Notes: generated by a model from the letters alone, not told the origin. A stretch of DNA of 64,000 nt from Stomorhina lunata (GCA_933228675.1 OW121744.1:22266536-22330535); one strand, 5' to 3'. Positions 10,191 through 21,640 are shown, counted from the stretch's first letter. Numbers and translations are program-made.

Positions 10191-11745
10191 AATTTGATAT
10201 TGAAAAATTTTCTATAGAAAAATTTTTATATCGAAAAATTTTCTATAGAAAAATTTTTATATCGAAAAATTTTCTATAGAAAAATTTTTATATCGAAAAA
10301 TTTTCTATAGAAAAATTTTTATATCGAAAAATTTTCTATAGAAAAATTTTTATATCGAAAAATTTTCTATAGAAAAATTTTTATATCGAAAAATTTTCTA
10401 TAGAAAAATTTTTATATCGAAAAATTTTCTATAGAAAAATTTTTATATCGAAAAATTTTCTATAGAAAAATTTTTATATCGAAAAATTTTCTATAGAAAA
10501 ATTTTTATATCGAAAAATTTTCTATAGAAAAATTTTAATATCGAAAAATTTTCTATAGAAAAATTTTCTATAGAAAAATTTTTATATCGAAAAATTTTCT
10601 ATAGAAAAATTTTTATATCGAAAAATTTTCTATAGAAAAATTTTTATATCGAAAAATTTTCTATAGAAAAATTTTTATATCGAAAAATTTTCTATAGAAA
10701 AATTTTTATATCGAAAAATTTTCTATAGAAAAATTTTTATATCGAAAAATTTTCTATAGAAAAATTTTTATATCGAAAAATTTTCTATAGAAAAATTTTT
10801 ATATCGGAAAATTTTCTATAGAAAAATTTTTATATCGAAAAATTTTCTATAGAAAAATTTTTATATCGAAAAATTTTCTATAGAAAAATTTTTATATCGA
10901 AAAATTTTCTATAGAAAAATTTTTATATCGAAAAATTTTCTATAGAAAAATTTTTATATCGAAAAATTTTTTATAGAAAAATTTTAATATCGAAAAATTT
11001 TCTATAGAAAAATTTTAATATCGAAAAATTTTCTATAGAAAAATTTTTATACCGAAAAATTTTCTATAGAAAAATTTTTATATCGAAAAATTTTCTATAG
11101 AAAAATATTTATATCGAAAAATTTTCTATAGAAAAATTTTTATATCGAAAAATTTTCTATAGAAAAATTTTTATATCGAAAAATTTTCTATAGAAAAATT
11201 TTTATATCGAAAAATTTTCTATAGAAAAATTTTTATATCGAAAAATTTTTTATAGAAAAATTTTTATATCGAAAAATTTTTTATAGAAAAATTTTTATAT
11301 CGAAAAATTTTCTATAGAAAAATTTTTATATCGAAAAATTTTCTATAGAAAAATTTTTATATCGAAAAATTTTCTATAGAAAAATTTTTATATCGAAAAA
11401 TTTTCTATAGAAAAATTTTTATATCGAAAAATTTTCTATAGAAAAATTTTTATATCGAAAAATTTTCTATAGAAAAATTTTAATCGAAAAATTTTCTATA
11501 GAAAAATTTTTATATCGAAAAATGTTCTATAGAAAAATTTTTATATCGAAAAATGTTCTATAGAAAAATTTTTATATCGAAAAATTTTCTATAGAAAAAT
11601 TTTTATATCGAAAAATTTTCTATAGAAAAATTTTTATATCAAAAAATTTTCTATAGAAAAATTTTTATATCAAAAAATTTTCTATAGAAAAATTTTTATA
11701 GCGAAAAATTTTCTATAGAAAAATTTTTATAGCAAAAAATTTTTC
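10191..11745. repeat. 31-bp minisatellite array, ATATCG variant
   Basis: 31-bp units of ATATCGAAAAATTTT plus CTATAGAAAAATTTTT, roughly 49 copies by length, highly homogeneous. Small variants such as TTATAG, GTTCTATAG or a shortened unit near 11485 are shared by neighbours, which shows local unit spreading. Confidence 0.95.
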
Positions 11746-12980
11746 TACAGAAAATTTTTTCTATACAAAATTTTTCGATGTAAAAATTTTTGTATATAAA
11801 ATTTTCGATATAAACATTTTTCTATAGAAAATTTTACGATATAACAATTTTTCTATAGAATTTTTTTTTTTAAATTTTCGATATAAACATTTTTCTGAAG
11901 AAATTTTTTCGATATAGAAGTTTTTCTAAAGTTAATTTTTCGATAAAAAAAATTTTTCTGTAAAAATTTTTCGATAGTAAATTTTTCTATATAAAAATTT
12001 TTCTATAAAAAATTTTTCGATATAAAAATTTTTCAGTACAAAATTTTTCGATATTAAAAAGTTTTCTATAGAAAATTTTTTGATATAAATATTTTTCTAT
12101 AGAAAATTTCTCGATATAAAAATTTTTCTATAGGAAATTTTTTGTTTTAAAAATTTTTCTATAGAAAATTTTTAGTTATAAAAATTTATCTAGAAAAATT
12201 TTTCGATATAACAATTTTTCTATAGAAAATTTGCAATATAACAATTTTTCTATAGAAAATTTGTTGATATAAAAATGTTTCTATTTTTATATCAAAAAAT
12301 GTCAAAATAAAAATTTTTTAATATAAATTTTTTTTTTTAGAAATTTTTTTTGATATAAAAATTTTTCTATAGAAAATTTTTCGATATAAAAATTTTTCTA
12401 TAGAAAATTTTTCGATATAAAAATTTTTCTATAGAAAATTTTTCGACATAAAGATTTTTTTATAGAAAATTTTTGGATACACAAATTTTTCTACAGAAAA
12501 TTTTCCGATATAAAAATTTTTCTATAGAAAATTTTTCGATATAAACATTTTTCTATTAAAATTTTTCGATATAAACATTTTTCTAAAAAAATTTTTCTGT
12601 AGAAAATTTTTGTTACAAAAATTTTTCTATAGAATATTTTTCGTTATTAAAATTTTTCTATAGAAAATTTTTCGTTATAAAAATGTTTCTATAGAATATT
12701 TTTTGATATAAAAATTTTTCGTTGTAAAAATTTTTCTATAGAAAATTTTTCATTATAAAGATTTTTCTTTAGAAAATTTTTAGTTATAAAAATTTTTCTT
12801 TAAAAAAAATTTTAAAAACCGAAAATGTTTCTGATTATTTTTTAGAAAAATTTTAAAGCACAGAATTTTTCTAAACAAAAATTTAAAAAAACCCAAAATT
12901 TTTCTATAAGAAAAATTTTAAAAAACCGAAAACTTTTCTATAAGAAGAATTTTAAAAATCAAAAATTTTTCTATAAAAAA
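11746..12980. repeat. Same ATATCG unit in the opposite orientation, degenerate
   Basis: From about 11750 the unit reads CGATATAAAAATTTTT plus CTATAGAAAATTTTT, the reverse complement of the preceding array. It is much more mutated, with patches of CGTTATAA (about 12600-12790) and finally AAAACCG-type units (12800-12960). Confidence 0.85.
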
Positions 12981-13690
12981 AATTTTTGAGAAAAAATTTT
13001 CTCTAACAAAAGTTGTTAAAAATAAAAATTCTTCCAAAAGAAAAAATCCTATACAAATATTTATAGTTTAAATTTTCTATGAAAAAATCTAAAACTCCAA
13101 AATTCTTTCCCATGATATAAATTCTTCCAGTTAATACCATTTGGTGCTTGATTGTCTATTCCAATTTATTCTGTTGAACATCAGGATAAAATTAGTCTTA
13201 AGATGGCAGCTACAATTAATTTAAATGCTGACAATTGTGTCACAAATGGATTGAGTTGCGGCAAAGGACTTCCTTGTGGTTATGACAATCGAATAAAGCC
13301 AAAGATGCTTAAATTATCCCCTTTTTCCTCTATTTAATTTTGATTTGATTTCAATTCATTTGAGGTTTCTTTTTCATATTCTTTTCTTTTTTTAGATTTT
13401 GCGTTTTATATGCTTTTATATACAATTTTCTTCAATTATCCTGTGGGTGTATTCCGACATGAGTTTTAAAATGATTTTTGTTTTATTTCTCTTACGCTTT
13501 AGTTTCTTAACTATTAACTCAGTTACTGGTAACTAGTTTACTAGTTTTATTTTTTTCCATCTAAATTAAATGTAAAAATTTAAGTACAAAATAGTGTGAA
13601 GTGTATGAAATGGAGATGGGAGGTTGCAACGTGTTAGGATGACGAATAAAAGGTTTAAACAGTTTTACCACATAATGGACTCATACATAC
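12981..13690. other. Unique island, no convincing gene
   Basis: Contains a 44-codon ATG ORF (13203-13337) with four cysteines, but no signal peptide, promoter or AATAAA in a sensible place. A longer version of this frame starts only at a TTG. I see no other gene, RNA or repeat in this stretch. Confidence 0.4.
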
Positions 13691-16600
13691 ATGTTTCGAA
13701 AAATTTTCGATACAAATATTTTTCTACAGACAAATTTTCGTTAAAAATATTTTTCTTTAGAAAAATTTTCGATACAAATATTTTTCTATAGAAAAATTTT
13801 CGTTAAAAATACTTTTCTATAGAAAAATTTTCAATAGAAATATTTTCCTATAGCAAAATTTTCAATAGAAATATTTTTCTATAGAAAAATTTTCGATAGA
13901 AATATTTTTCTATAGAAAAATTTTCGATAGAAATATTTTTCTATAGAAAAATTTTCGATAGAAATATTTTTCTATAGAAAAATTTTCGATAGAAATATTT
14001 TTCTATAGAAAAATTTTCGATAGAAATATTTTTCTATAGAAAAATTTTCGATAGAAATATTTTTCTATAGAAAAATTTTCGATAGAAATATTTTTCTATA
14101 GAAAAATTTTCGATAGAAATATTTTTCTGTAGAAAAATTTTCGATAGAAATATTTTTCTATAGAAAAATTTTCGATAGAAATATTTTTCTATAGAAAAAT
14201 TTTCGATAGAAATATTTTTCTATAGAAAAATTTTCGATAGAAATATTTTTCTATAGAAAAATTTTCGATAGAAATATTTTTCTATAGAAAAATTTTCGAT
14301 TGAAATATTTTTCTATAGAAAAATTTTCGATAGAAATATTTTTCTATAGAAAAATTTTCGATAGAAATATTTTTCTATAGAAAAATTTTCGATAGAAATA
14401 TTTTTCTATGGAAAAATTTTCGATAGAAATATTTTTCTATGGAAAAATTTTCGATAGAAATATTTTTCTATAGAACAATTTTCGATAGAAATATTTTTCT
14501 ATAGAAAAATTTTCGATAGAAATATTTTTCTATAGAAAAATTTTCGATAGAAATATTTTTCTATAGAAAAATTTTCGATAGAAATATTTTTCTATAGAAA
14601 AATTTTCGATAGAAATATTTTTCTATAGAAAAATTTTCGATAGAAATATTTTTCTATAGAAAAATTTTCGATAGAAATATTTTTCTATAGAAAAATTTTC
14701 GACAGAAATATTTTTCTATAGAAAAATTTTCGACAGAAATATTTTTCTATAGAAAAATTTTCGATAGAAATATTTTTCTATAGAAAAATTTTCGATAGAA
14801 ATATTTTTCTATAGAAAAATTTTCGATAGAAATATTTTTCTATAGAAAAATTTTCGATAGAAATATTTTTCTATAGAAAAATTTTCGATAGAAATATTTT
14901 TCTATAGAAAAATTTTCGATAGAAATATTTTTCTATAGAAAAATTTTCGATAGAAATATTTTTCTATAGAAAAATTTTCGATAGAAATATTTTTCTATAG
15001 AAAAATTTTCGATAGAAATATTTTTCTATAGAAAAATTTTCGATAGAAATATTTTTCTATAGAAAAATTTTCGATAGAAATATTTTTCTATAGAAAAATT
15101 TTCGATAGAAATATTTTTCTATAGAAAAATTTTCGATAGAAATATTTTTCTATAGAAAAATTTTCGATAGAAATATTTTTCTATAGAAAAATTTTCGATA
15201 GAAATATTTTTCTATAGAAAAATTTTCGATAGAAATATTTTTCTATAGAAAAATTTTCGATAGAAATATTTTTCTATAGAAAAATTTTCGATAGAAATAT
15301 TTTTCTATAGAAAAATTTTCGATAGAAATATTTTTCTATAGAAAAATTTTCGATAGAAATATTTTTCTATAGAAAAATTTTCGATAGAAATATTTTTCTA
15401 TAGAAAAATTTTCGATAGAAATATTTTTCTATAGAAAAATTTTCGATAGAAATATTTTTCTATAGAAAAATTTTCGATAGAAATATTTTTCTATAGAAAA
15501 ATTTTCGATAGAAATATTTTTCTATAGAAAAATTTTCGATAGAAATATTTTTCTATAGAAAAATTTTCGATAGAAATATTTTTCTATAGAAAAATTTTCG
15601 ATAGAAATATTTTTCTATAGAAAAATTTTCGATAGAAATATTTTTCTATAGAAAAATTTTCGATAGAAATATTTTTCTATAGAAAAATTTTCGATAGATA
15701 TATTTTTCTATAGAAAAATTTTCGATAGAAATATTTTTCTATAGAAAAATTTTCGATAGAAATATTTTTCTATAGAAAAATTTTCGATAGAAATATTTTT
15801 CTATAGAAAAATTTTCGATAGAAATATTTTTCTATAGAAAAATTTTCGATAGAAATATTTTTCTATAGAAAAATTTTCGATAGAAATATTTTTCTTTAGA
15901 AAAATTTTCGATAGAAATATTTTTCTATAGAAAAATTTTCGATAGAAATATTTTTCTATAGAAAAATTTTCGATAGAAATATTTTTCTATAGAAAAATTT
16001 TCGATAGAAATATTTTTCTATAGAAAAATTTTCGATAGAAATATTTTTCTTTAGAAAAATTTTCGATAGAAATATTTTTCTATAGAAAAATTTTCGATAG
16101 AAATATTTTTCTATAGAAAAATTTTCGATAGAAATATTTTTCTATAGAAAAATTTTCGATAGAAATATTTTTCTATAGAAAAATTTTCGATAGAAATATT
16201 TTTCTATAGAAAAATTTTCGATAGAAATATTTTTCTATAGAAAAATGTTCGATAGAAATATTTTTCTATAGAAAAATTTTCGATAGAAATATTTTTCTAT
16301 AGAAAAATGTTCGATAGAAATATTTTTCTATAGAAAAATTTTCGATAGAAATATTTTTCTATAGAAAAATTTTCGATAGAAATATTTTTCTATAGAAAAA
16401 TTTTCGATAGAAATATTTTTCTATAGAAAAATTTTCGATAGAAATATTTTTCTATAGAAAAATTTTCGATAGAAATATTTTTCTATAGAAAAATTTTCGA
16501 TAGAAATATTTTTCTATAGAAAAATTTTCGATAGAAATATTTTTCTATGGAAAAATTTTCGATAGAAATATTTTTCTATAGAAAAATTTTCGATAGAAAT

Positions 16601-17340
16601 ATTTTTCTATAGAAAAATTTTCGATAGAAATATTTTTCTATAGAAAAATTTTCGATAGAAATATTTTTCTATAGAAAAATTTTCGATAGAAATATTTTTC
16701 TATAGAAAAATTTTCGATAGAAATATTTTTCTATAGAAAAATTTTCGATAGAAATATTTTTCTATAGAAAAATTTTCGATAGAAATATTTTTCTATAGAA
16801 AAATTTTCGATAGAAATATTTTTCTATAGAAAAATTTTCGATAGAAATATTTTTCTATAGAAAAATTTTCGATAGAAATATTTTTCTATAGAAAAATTTT
16901 CGATAGAAATATTTTTCTATAGAAAAATTTTCGATAGAAATATTTTTCTATAGAAAAATTTTCGATAGAAATATTTTTCTATAGAAAAATTTTCGATAGA
17001 AATATTTTTCTATAGAAAAATTTTCGATAGAAATATTTTTCTATAGAAAAATTTTCGATAGAAATATTTTTCTATAGAAAAATTTTCGATAGAAATATTT
17101 TTCTATAGAAAAATTTTCGATAGAAATATTTTTCTATAGAAAAATTTTCGATAGAAATATTTTTCTATAGAAAAATTTTCGATAGAAATATTTTTCTATA
17201 GAAAAATTTTCGATAGAAATATTTTTCTATAGAAAAATTTTCGATAGAAATATTTTTCTATAGAAAAATTTTCGATAGAAATGTTTTTCTATAGAAAAAT
17301 TTTCGATATAAGTATTTTTATATAAAAATTGTCGATAGAA
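13691..17340. repeat. 31-bp minisatellite array, CGATAGAAATA variant (~115 units)
   Basis: The longest and most homogeneous array of the window: 31-bp units of CGATAGAAATATTTTT plus CTATAGAAAAATTTT, with about 115 copies by length from about 13740 to 17310. Point variants (CGACAG, CTATGG, AATGTTCG, TCTTTAG) often occur in adjacent or regularly spaced copies. Both ends decay within a few units. Confidence 0.97.
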
Positions 17341-17354
17341 AATTCCAATTAGAA

Positions 17355-17371
17355 CAAGGGCAATGAGCCCT
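17355..17371. repeat. GC-rich hairpin followed by a T-tract
   Basis: AAGGGC and GCCCTT flank AATGA, followed by seven T residues. It sits in a short non-array stretch that separates the CGATAG array from the degenerate array to the right. It resembles an intrinsic-terminator shape, but there is no transcript unit to assign it to. Confidence 0.4.
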
Positions 17372-18435
17372 TTTTTTCTATAGAAAATTTTTTTATCAAA
17401 AATTTTTTATAGAACATTCTCTTACAAAAATGTCTATAGAAAATTCTTTTACAGAAAATTTTTTTTTCAAAAATTTTTCTACAGAATTTTTTTTATCAAA
17501 ATTGTGTCTATATTTTTTTATCAAAAATTTTTCTATAGAAAATTGTTTATTCACAAATTTTTCTCTAGAAAATTTTCTTATCAAAAATTTTTCAATAAAA
17601 ATTTTTTTTAGAACATTTTCTTATAAAAATTTCTATAGCAAATTTTTTTTATCAAAAATTTTTCTATAGAAAATTGTTTTATTAAAAATTTTTCTCTAGA
17701 AAATTTTCTTATCAAAAATTTTTCTATAGAAAATTTTTTTATCAAAAATTTTTCCATAGAAAATTTTTTTTAGAACATTTTCTTACAAAAGTTTCTATAT
17801 AAATTTTTTAATCAATATAAAATTTTTTGTTTTCAAGAATTTTTCTATAGAATTTTTTTTTTATCAAAAATTTTTCTATAGACATTTTTTTTTATCAGAA
17901 TTGTTTCTTAATTTTTTTTTTTTATCAAAACTTTTTCTCTAGAAAATTTTTTTATCAAATATTTTTCTATAGAAATTTTTTTAGAACATTTTTTTACAAA
18001 AATTTCTATAGAAAATTTTTTTTATATAAAATTTTTCTATAGAAATTTTTTTTATCAAAAATTTTTCTTTAAGAATTTTTTTTTATCAATTTATCAAAAG
18101 TTTTTCTATAGAAAATTTTTTTATCAAAAATTTTTTATAGAACGTTTTCTTACAAAAATTTCTATAGAAAATTTTTTTGTAGAAATTATTTTTTTTTTAA
18201 TTTTTCTATAGAACTTTTTTTTATATTAAAATTGTTTCTTTATTTTTTTTTTATCTAAAATTTTTCTATAGAAAATTGTTTTATCAAAAATTTTTCGATA
18301 GAAAATTTTCTTATCAAAAAATTTTTAGAACATTTTCTTACAAAAATTTCTATAGAAAATTTTTTATCAAAAATTTTTCTATAGAAAATTTTTTATCAAA
18401 AATTTTTTGTTTTCAAAAATATTCCCAATATTTAC
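17372..18435. repeat. Degenerate ATCAAAAA-variant minisatellite
   Basis: Irregular units of TTATCAAAAATTTTT plus CTATAGAAAATTTT, interspersed with TTAGAACATTTTCTTACAAA units that recur at about 90-130-bp intervals. The apparent ORFs on both strands (17396-17669, 18276-18593) are products of the repeats. Confidence 0.85.
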
Positions 18436-18689
18436 AAAAATATTCCCAATGTTTGTCGTGGCAACAATGCTCGAGATTTTGTATCTTTGTCTTATCGAAC
18501 CGTGTATTTTGTTGCTATAAATTGGATTTTGATTTGTTTCTTGCATATTTTGTTTTTGTCATTTTTTTAACTTTGTTAACATCCAAATTCTAACTGAATT
18601 TTAATACTCATTTTTACAACTCGTAAAAATCGTGGTATTTATGAAAATTAAAAAAATTCATCGGCTACTGGTGATATGGCTACTCCTGC

Positions 18690-18970
18690 TTATTGGTACA
18701 AAAGGTACATAAGGGTTTCAAAAAGTACCAAAATTTGTTTACCCTTTTTAAACTCTATTTGTCTTATTTTCAAAAAAGTACTAAACATGAGTTCTCTAAT
18801 TTTTGTATCTGATCCAAACCCAATTTAAATTTTGTTTCTATCACTGTTAGTTACGGAGATATAACGTAACTATTTTTTCCTTTTTTACTCCTTAGTTGTC
18901 GTATTTAGAAAAATCCCTTCTTTTCGGATATATACATCGTATAAGGTACGCGCTATTCAATTTTTAGTTT
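18690..18970 (-). mobile_element. Decayed Helitron fragment (same family as 54721-59082)
   Basis: Collinear over about 270 bp with the right-hand part of the Helitron at 58712-58978. It has AAGGGTTTCAAAAAGTACCA, then CAAAAAAGTACTAAACATGA, CGGAGATATAACGTAACT, and finally AAAATCCCTTCTTTTCGGAT and AAGGTACGCGCTATTCAA. The TC terminus, the CAGT repeats and the CTAG end are missing. The divergence indicates an older insertion. Confidence 0.65.
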
Positions 18971-19715
18971 ATTTCTATATAACAGGATTTCTTGATGATA
19001 TATTTAAAATATTATTATGTGTCTAACAGTTATAAGGCACCTTTTTAAAGTCATCACTTCAACAAAATATACATACATATTATGTTTGATGCATTTACAA
19101 ATATACAAACCTAAAGCAATACCTTTCCGTTATAAAATTGGCAATTATCTCTCGGCTGGCCTTAAGCTTGTGTCACACTGCGTTACCTTCTACAAAACTA
19201 TTAACTTTTTAATAGAGTAAATTAACCATGCAATTGCTTGTATGCCCACAGCTCCATGTCCAAACAAAATTTCCAGATCCGCAGGGTATTAATGCATACA
19301 CTCAATATAGAGGCACCCACATACATATATATATTTTCAATACATATGTACGAACGCATACATTTGAATTTTATGTTGCAGTTTCCCCAAATAACGAGTA
19401 ACAGGTGAACAAAACAAAAAAAAAAGCAGTTCCTATTATTAAAGTTTCAAACTTTGTAAAAAAAAAAGGAAAAAAGACGAACAAACTTTTGAAAATGTTT
19501 TAAGGAAGTTACTAAATTACGAGAAGTTATATAGTTAAAATTTTAATTATAATTATTGATAGAATGTCGTAGAATAAGTTTTAATTAGAAATGAAAAATA
19601 AAAGTTAGTTATTGCAATATGTGTAAGGCAAATTAGGTCTCATAGAAATAATTAAAAAGTTGAAACAAAAAAATAAGAGGGGAAAGCTTCAGGAGAAAAA
19701 AAAAACGAAAAATAT
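18971..19715. other. Unique island, no gene seen
   Basis: AT-rich sequence with ACATACATATATATATT-type simple repeats near 19315-19345 and A-runs near 19410-19475. The plus-strand ORF at 19017-19220 starts at a non-ATG codon and shows no protein-like features. Confidence 0.4.
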
Positions 19716-20715
19716 TTCTGACAAAAATTTTTCTATATAAAAATTTTTCATAAAAAATTGTTCTATCGAAAAATATTTTTATCAAAAATTTTCTAAAGAA
19801 AAATTTTTTATCAAAAAATTTTTTTAGAAAAATTATTATCAATAATTTTCTATAGGAAATTTTTTTATAAAAAATTTTCTATAGAAAAAATTTTTTAACA
19901 AAAATTTTTTATCAAAAATTTTCTATAGAAAAATTTTTTATCAAAAATTTTCTAAAGAAAAATTTTTTATCAAAAATTTTCTAAAGAAAATTTTTTTTAT
20001 TAATTTTTGTAATTTTCTATAGAAAAATTTTTTATTAAAAATTTTCTATAGATAAATTTTTTAGCAAAAATTAAAGAAAAATTTGTTATCAAAAATTTTC
20101 TATAGAAAAATTTTTTATAGAAAAGTTTTCTATAGAAAAATTTTTTATAGAAAAGTTTTCTATAGAAAAATTTTTTATAGAAAAGTTTTCTATAGAAAAA
20201 TTATTTATAGAAAAGTTTTCTATAGAAAAATTTTTTATAGAAAAGTTTTCTATAGAAAAATTTTTTATAGAAAAATTTGTTATCAAAAATTTTCTATACA
20301 AAAATTTTTTATTAAAAATTTTCTATAGAAAAATTTTTTATCAAAAATTTTCTATAAAAAAATTTTATTTGGAAAATTTTTTTATCAAAACCTTTCTATA
20401 GAAAAATTTCTTAGCAAAAATTTTCTATAGAAATATTTTTTTTACCAAAAATTTTCTACAAAAAAATTTGTTATCAAAAATTTTCTATAGAAAATTTTTT
20501 ACCAAAAATTTTCTACAGAAAAATTTGTTATCAAAAATTTTCTATAGAAAATTTTTTATCAAAAATTTTCTATAGAAAATTTCTTAGCAAAAATTTTCTA
20601 TAGAAACATTTTTTATCAAAAATTTTCTACAGAAAAATTGTTTATCAAAAATTTTCTATAGAAAAATTTTTTATCAAAAATTTTCTAAAAATAAATTTTT
20701 AACAAAAATTTTCAA
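19716..20715. repeat. Degenerate ATCAAAAA minisatellite with a 30-bp in-frame patch
   Basis: Irregular TTTTTTATCAAAAATTTT plus CTATAGAAAAA units. At about 20098-20280 six regular 30-bp units (CTATAGAAAAATTTTTTATA plus GAAAAGTTTT) occur. Because 30 is a multiple of three, both strands stay open there and encode repetitive FYRKI/FYRKV and FSIENFSIKN peptides. I regard these as non-coding. Confidence 0.85.
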
Positions 20716-20987
20716 TAGAAAAATGTGCCAAGCTTTAAAATAAACTTTTGTTTATTTAAATCTTTCTTTGAACCCCCTTTATAGCACTTTTGTCTTAGTC
20801 GCCAACAAAGCAACAACAAAAGTGTGGGAAATAAAGAAATGATAAAACTGAAAAATGTTTGTGTGTTTCTGTTCGGATGATAATCTGCGCTTTATGTTGA
20901 TATTTGTTGGACACAATAATAATAATTCGTATTTATTCAGTCCCTCAAATTATACATAATGTGAGGTTTTCGCTCTGTCTAGAATTA

Positions 20988-21050
20988 GGGATAATCCTCC
21001 TGATGAGATGGACTAACCAACCATCGAAACGCGTCGAGGAAAGGTTTCCC
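20988..21050 (+). ncRNA. Type I hammerhead ribozyme (dimeric form), copy 1a
   Basis: All core elements are present. CTGATGA lies at 21000-21006. Stem II is GATGG 21007-21011 with CCATC 21021-21025 around a 9-nt loop. GAAA is at 21026-21029, and the cleavage triplet GTC at 21033-21035 places the cut before G21036. Stem I is CCTC 20996-20999 with GAGG 21036-21039, continued after an internal loop by GGGA 20988-20991 with TCCC 21047-21050. Stem III consists only of the palindrome ACGCGT (21029-21034) with no loop, so a single molecule cannot close it properly; two copies must pair, as in known dimeric hammerheads. The element probably releases monomer RNA by self-cleavage. Confidence 0.88.
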
Positions 21051-21210
21051 CACCAACATTTTTTGGTTTTATCAAAAAACTATTTATTACAATAATAAAT
21101 AATTGTAATAAATTGGGATTCTTAGTGCAATACACTACAGTAAAACTTTTTAATTAAATGTTTGATGTCCCAAATTTTGATAAACCTTTTTAATAAATAT
21201 ACGGCTGCAC

Positions 21211-21640
21211 ATGTGCCAAGCTTTAAAATAAACTTTTGTTTATTTAAATCTTTCTTTGAACCCCCTTTATAGCACTTTTGTCTTAGTCGCCAACAAAGCA
21301 ACAACAAAAGTGTGGGAAATAAAGAAATGATAAAACTGAAAAATGTTTGTGTGTTTCTGTTCGGATGATAATCTGCGCTTTATGTTGATATTTGTTGGAC
21401 ACAATAATAATAATTCGTATTTATTCAGTCCCTCAAATTATACATAATGTGAGGTTTTCGCTCTGTCTAGAATTAGGGATAATCCTCCTGATGAGATGGA
21501 CTAACCAACCATCGAAACGCGTCGAGGAAAGGTTTCCCCACCAACATTTTTTGGTTTTATCAAAAAACTATTTATTACAATAATAAATAATTGTAATAAA
21601 TTGGGATTCTTAGTGCAATACACTACAGTAAAACTTTTTA
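21211..21640 (+). repeat. Second unit of the 488-bp tandem pair (copy 1)
   Basis: Repeats 20723-21152 at an offset of 488. It lacks the last 58 bp of the unit, where it runs straight into minisatellite sequence at 21641. Confidence 0.9.
21476..21538 (+). ncRNA. Type I hammerhead ribozyme, copy 1b
   Basis: Identical motif 488 nt after copy 1a, with all core bases and stems intact and predicted cleavage after C21523. Cleavage at both sites would release nucleotides 21036-21523, a 488-nt RNA. The ACGCGT palindromes of copies 1a and 1b can pair with each other in one transcript to give the dimeric fold. Confidence 0.88.

Larger units (their letters stand above)
20723..21640 (+). mobile_element. 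Hammerhead-ribozyme retrozyme-like element, partial dimer (copy 1)
   Basis: A 430-bp sequence (20723-21152) is repeated at 21211-21640 after a 58-bp segment found only between the two, so the element is about 1.9 head-to-tail units of a 488-bp monomer. Each unit holds a complete hammerhead ribozyme. The unit also has a 9-bp inverted repeat (CACTTTTGT 20785-20793 / ACAAAAGTG 20816-20824) and a perfect 12-bp inverted repeat (ATTTATTACAAT 21082-21093 / ATTGTAATAAAT 21102-21113). It has no credible ORF. Head-to-tail units, a non-coding body and a self-cleaving motif in each unit are the hallmarks of retrozymes, thought to be mobilised by Penelope-type or similar reverse transcriptases. A truncated pair of Penelope pseudo-LTRs is the alternative. 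TAGAAAAAT flanks both ends (20716-20724 and 21639-21647), a possible target-site duplication, but this string is common in the host array. Confidence 0.75.

Noticed and set aside
13203..13337. 44-codon ORF with four cysteines (NCVTNGLSCGKGLPCGYDN)
   Set aside because: No signal peptide, promoter or poly(A) signal. It could be an isolated exon, but nothing nearby supports it.
13691..17340. CRISPR-like array (regular 31-bp repeat)
   Set aside because: Units are contiguous tandem repeats without unique spacers, in eukaryotic-type DNA. This is a minisatellite.
17355..17378. Bacterial-type intrinsic terminator (GC hairpin plus T-tract)
   Set aside because: No bacterial context and no transcript unit. 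It is kept only as a hairpin feature.
20904..21095. 63-codon ORF repeated four times (also 21392, 26340, 26828)
   Set aside because: It begins at TTG and lies across the hammerhead ribozyme. Its repetition only reflects the element and the 5.4-kb duplication, and there are no protein-like features.
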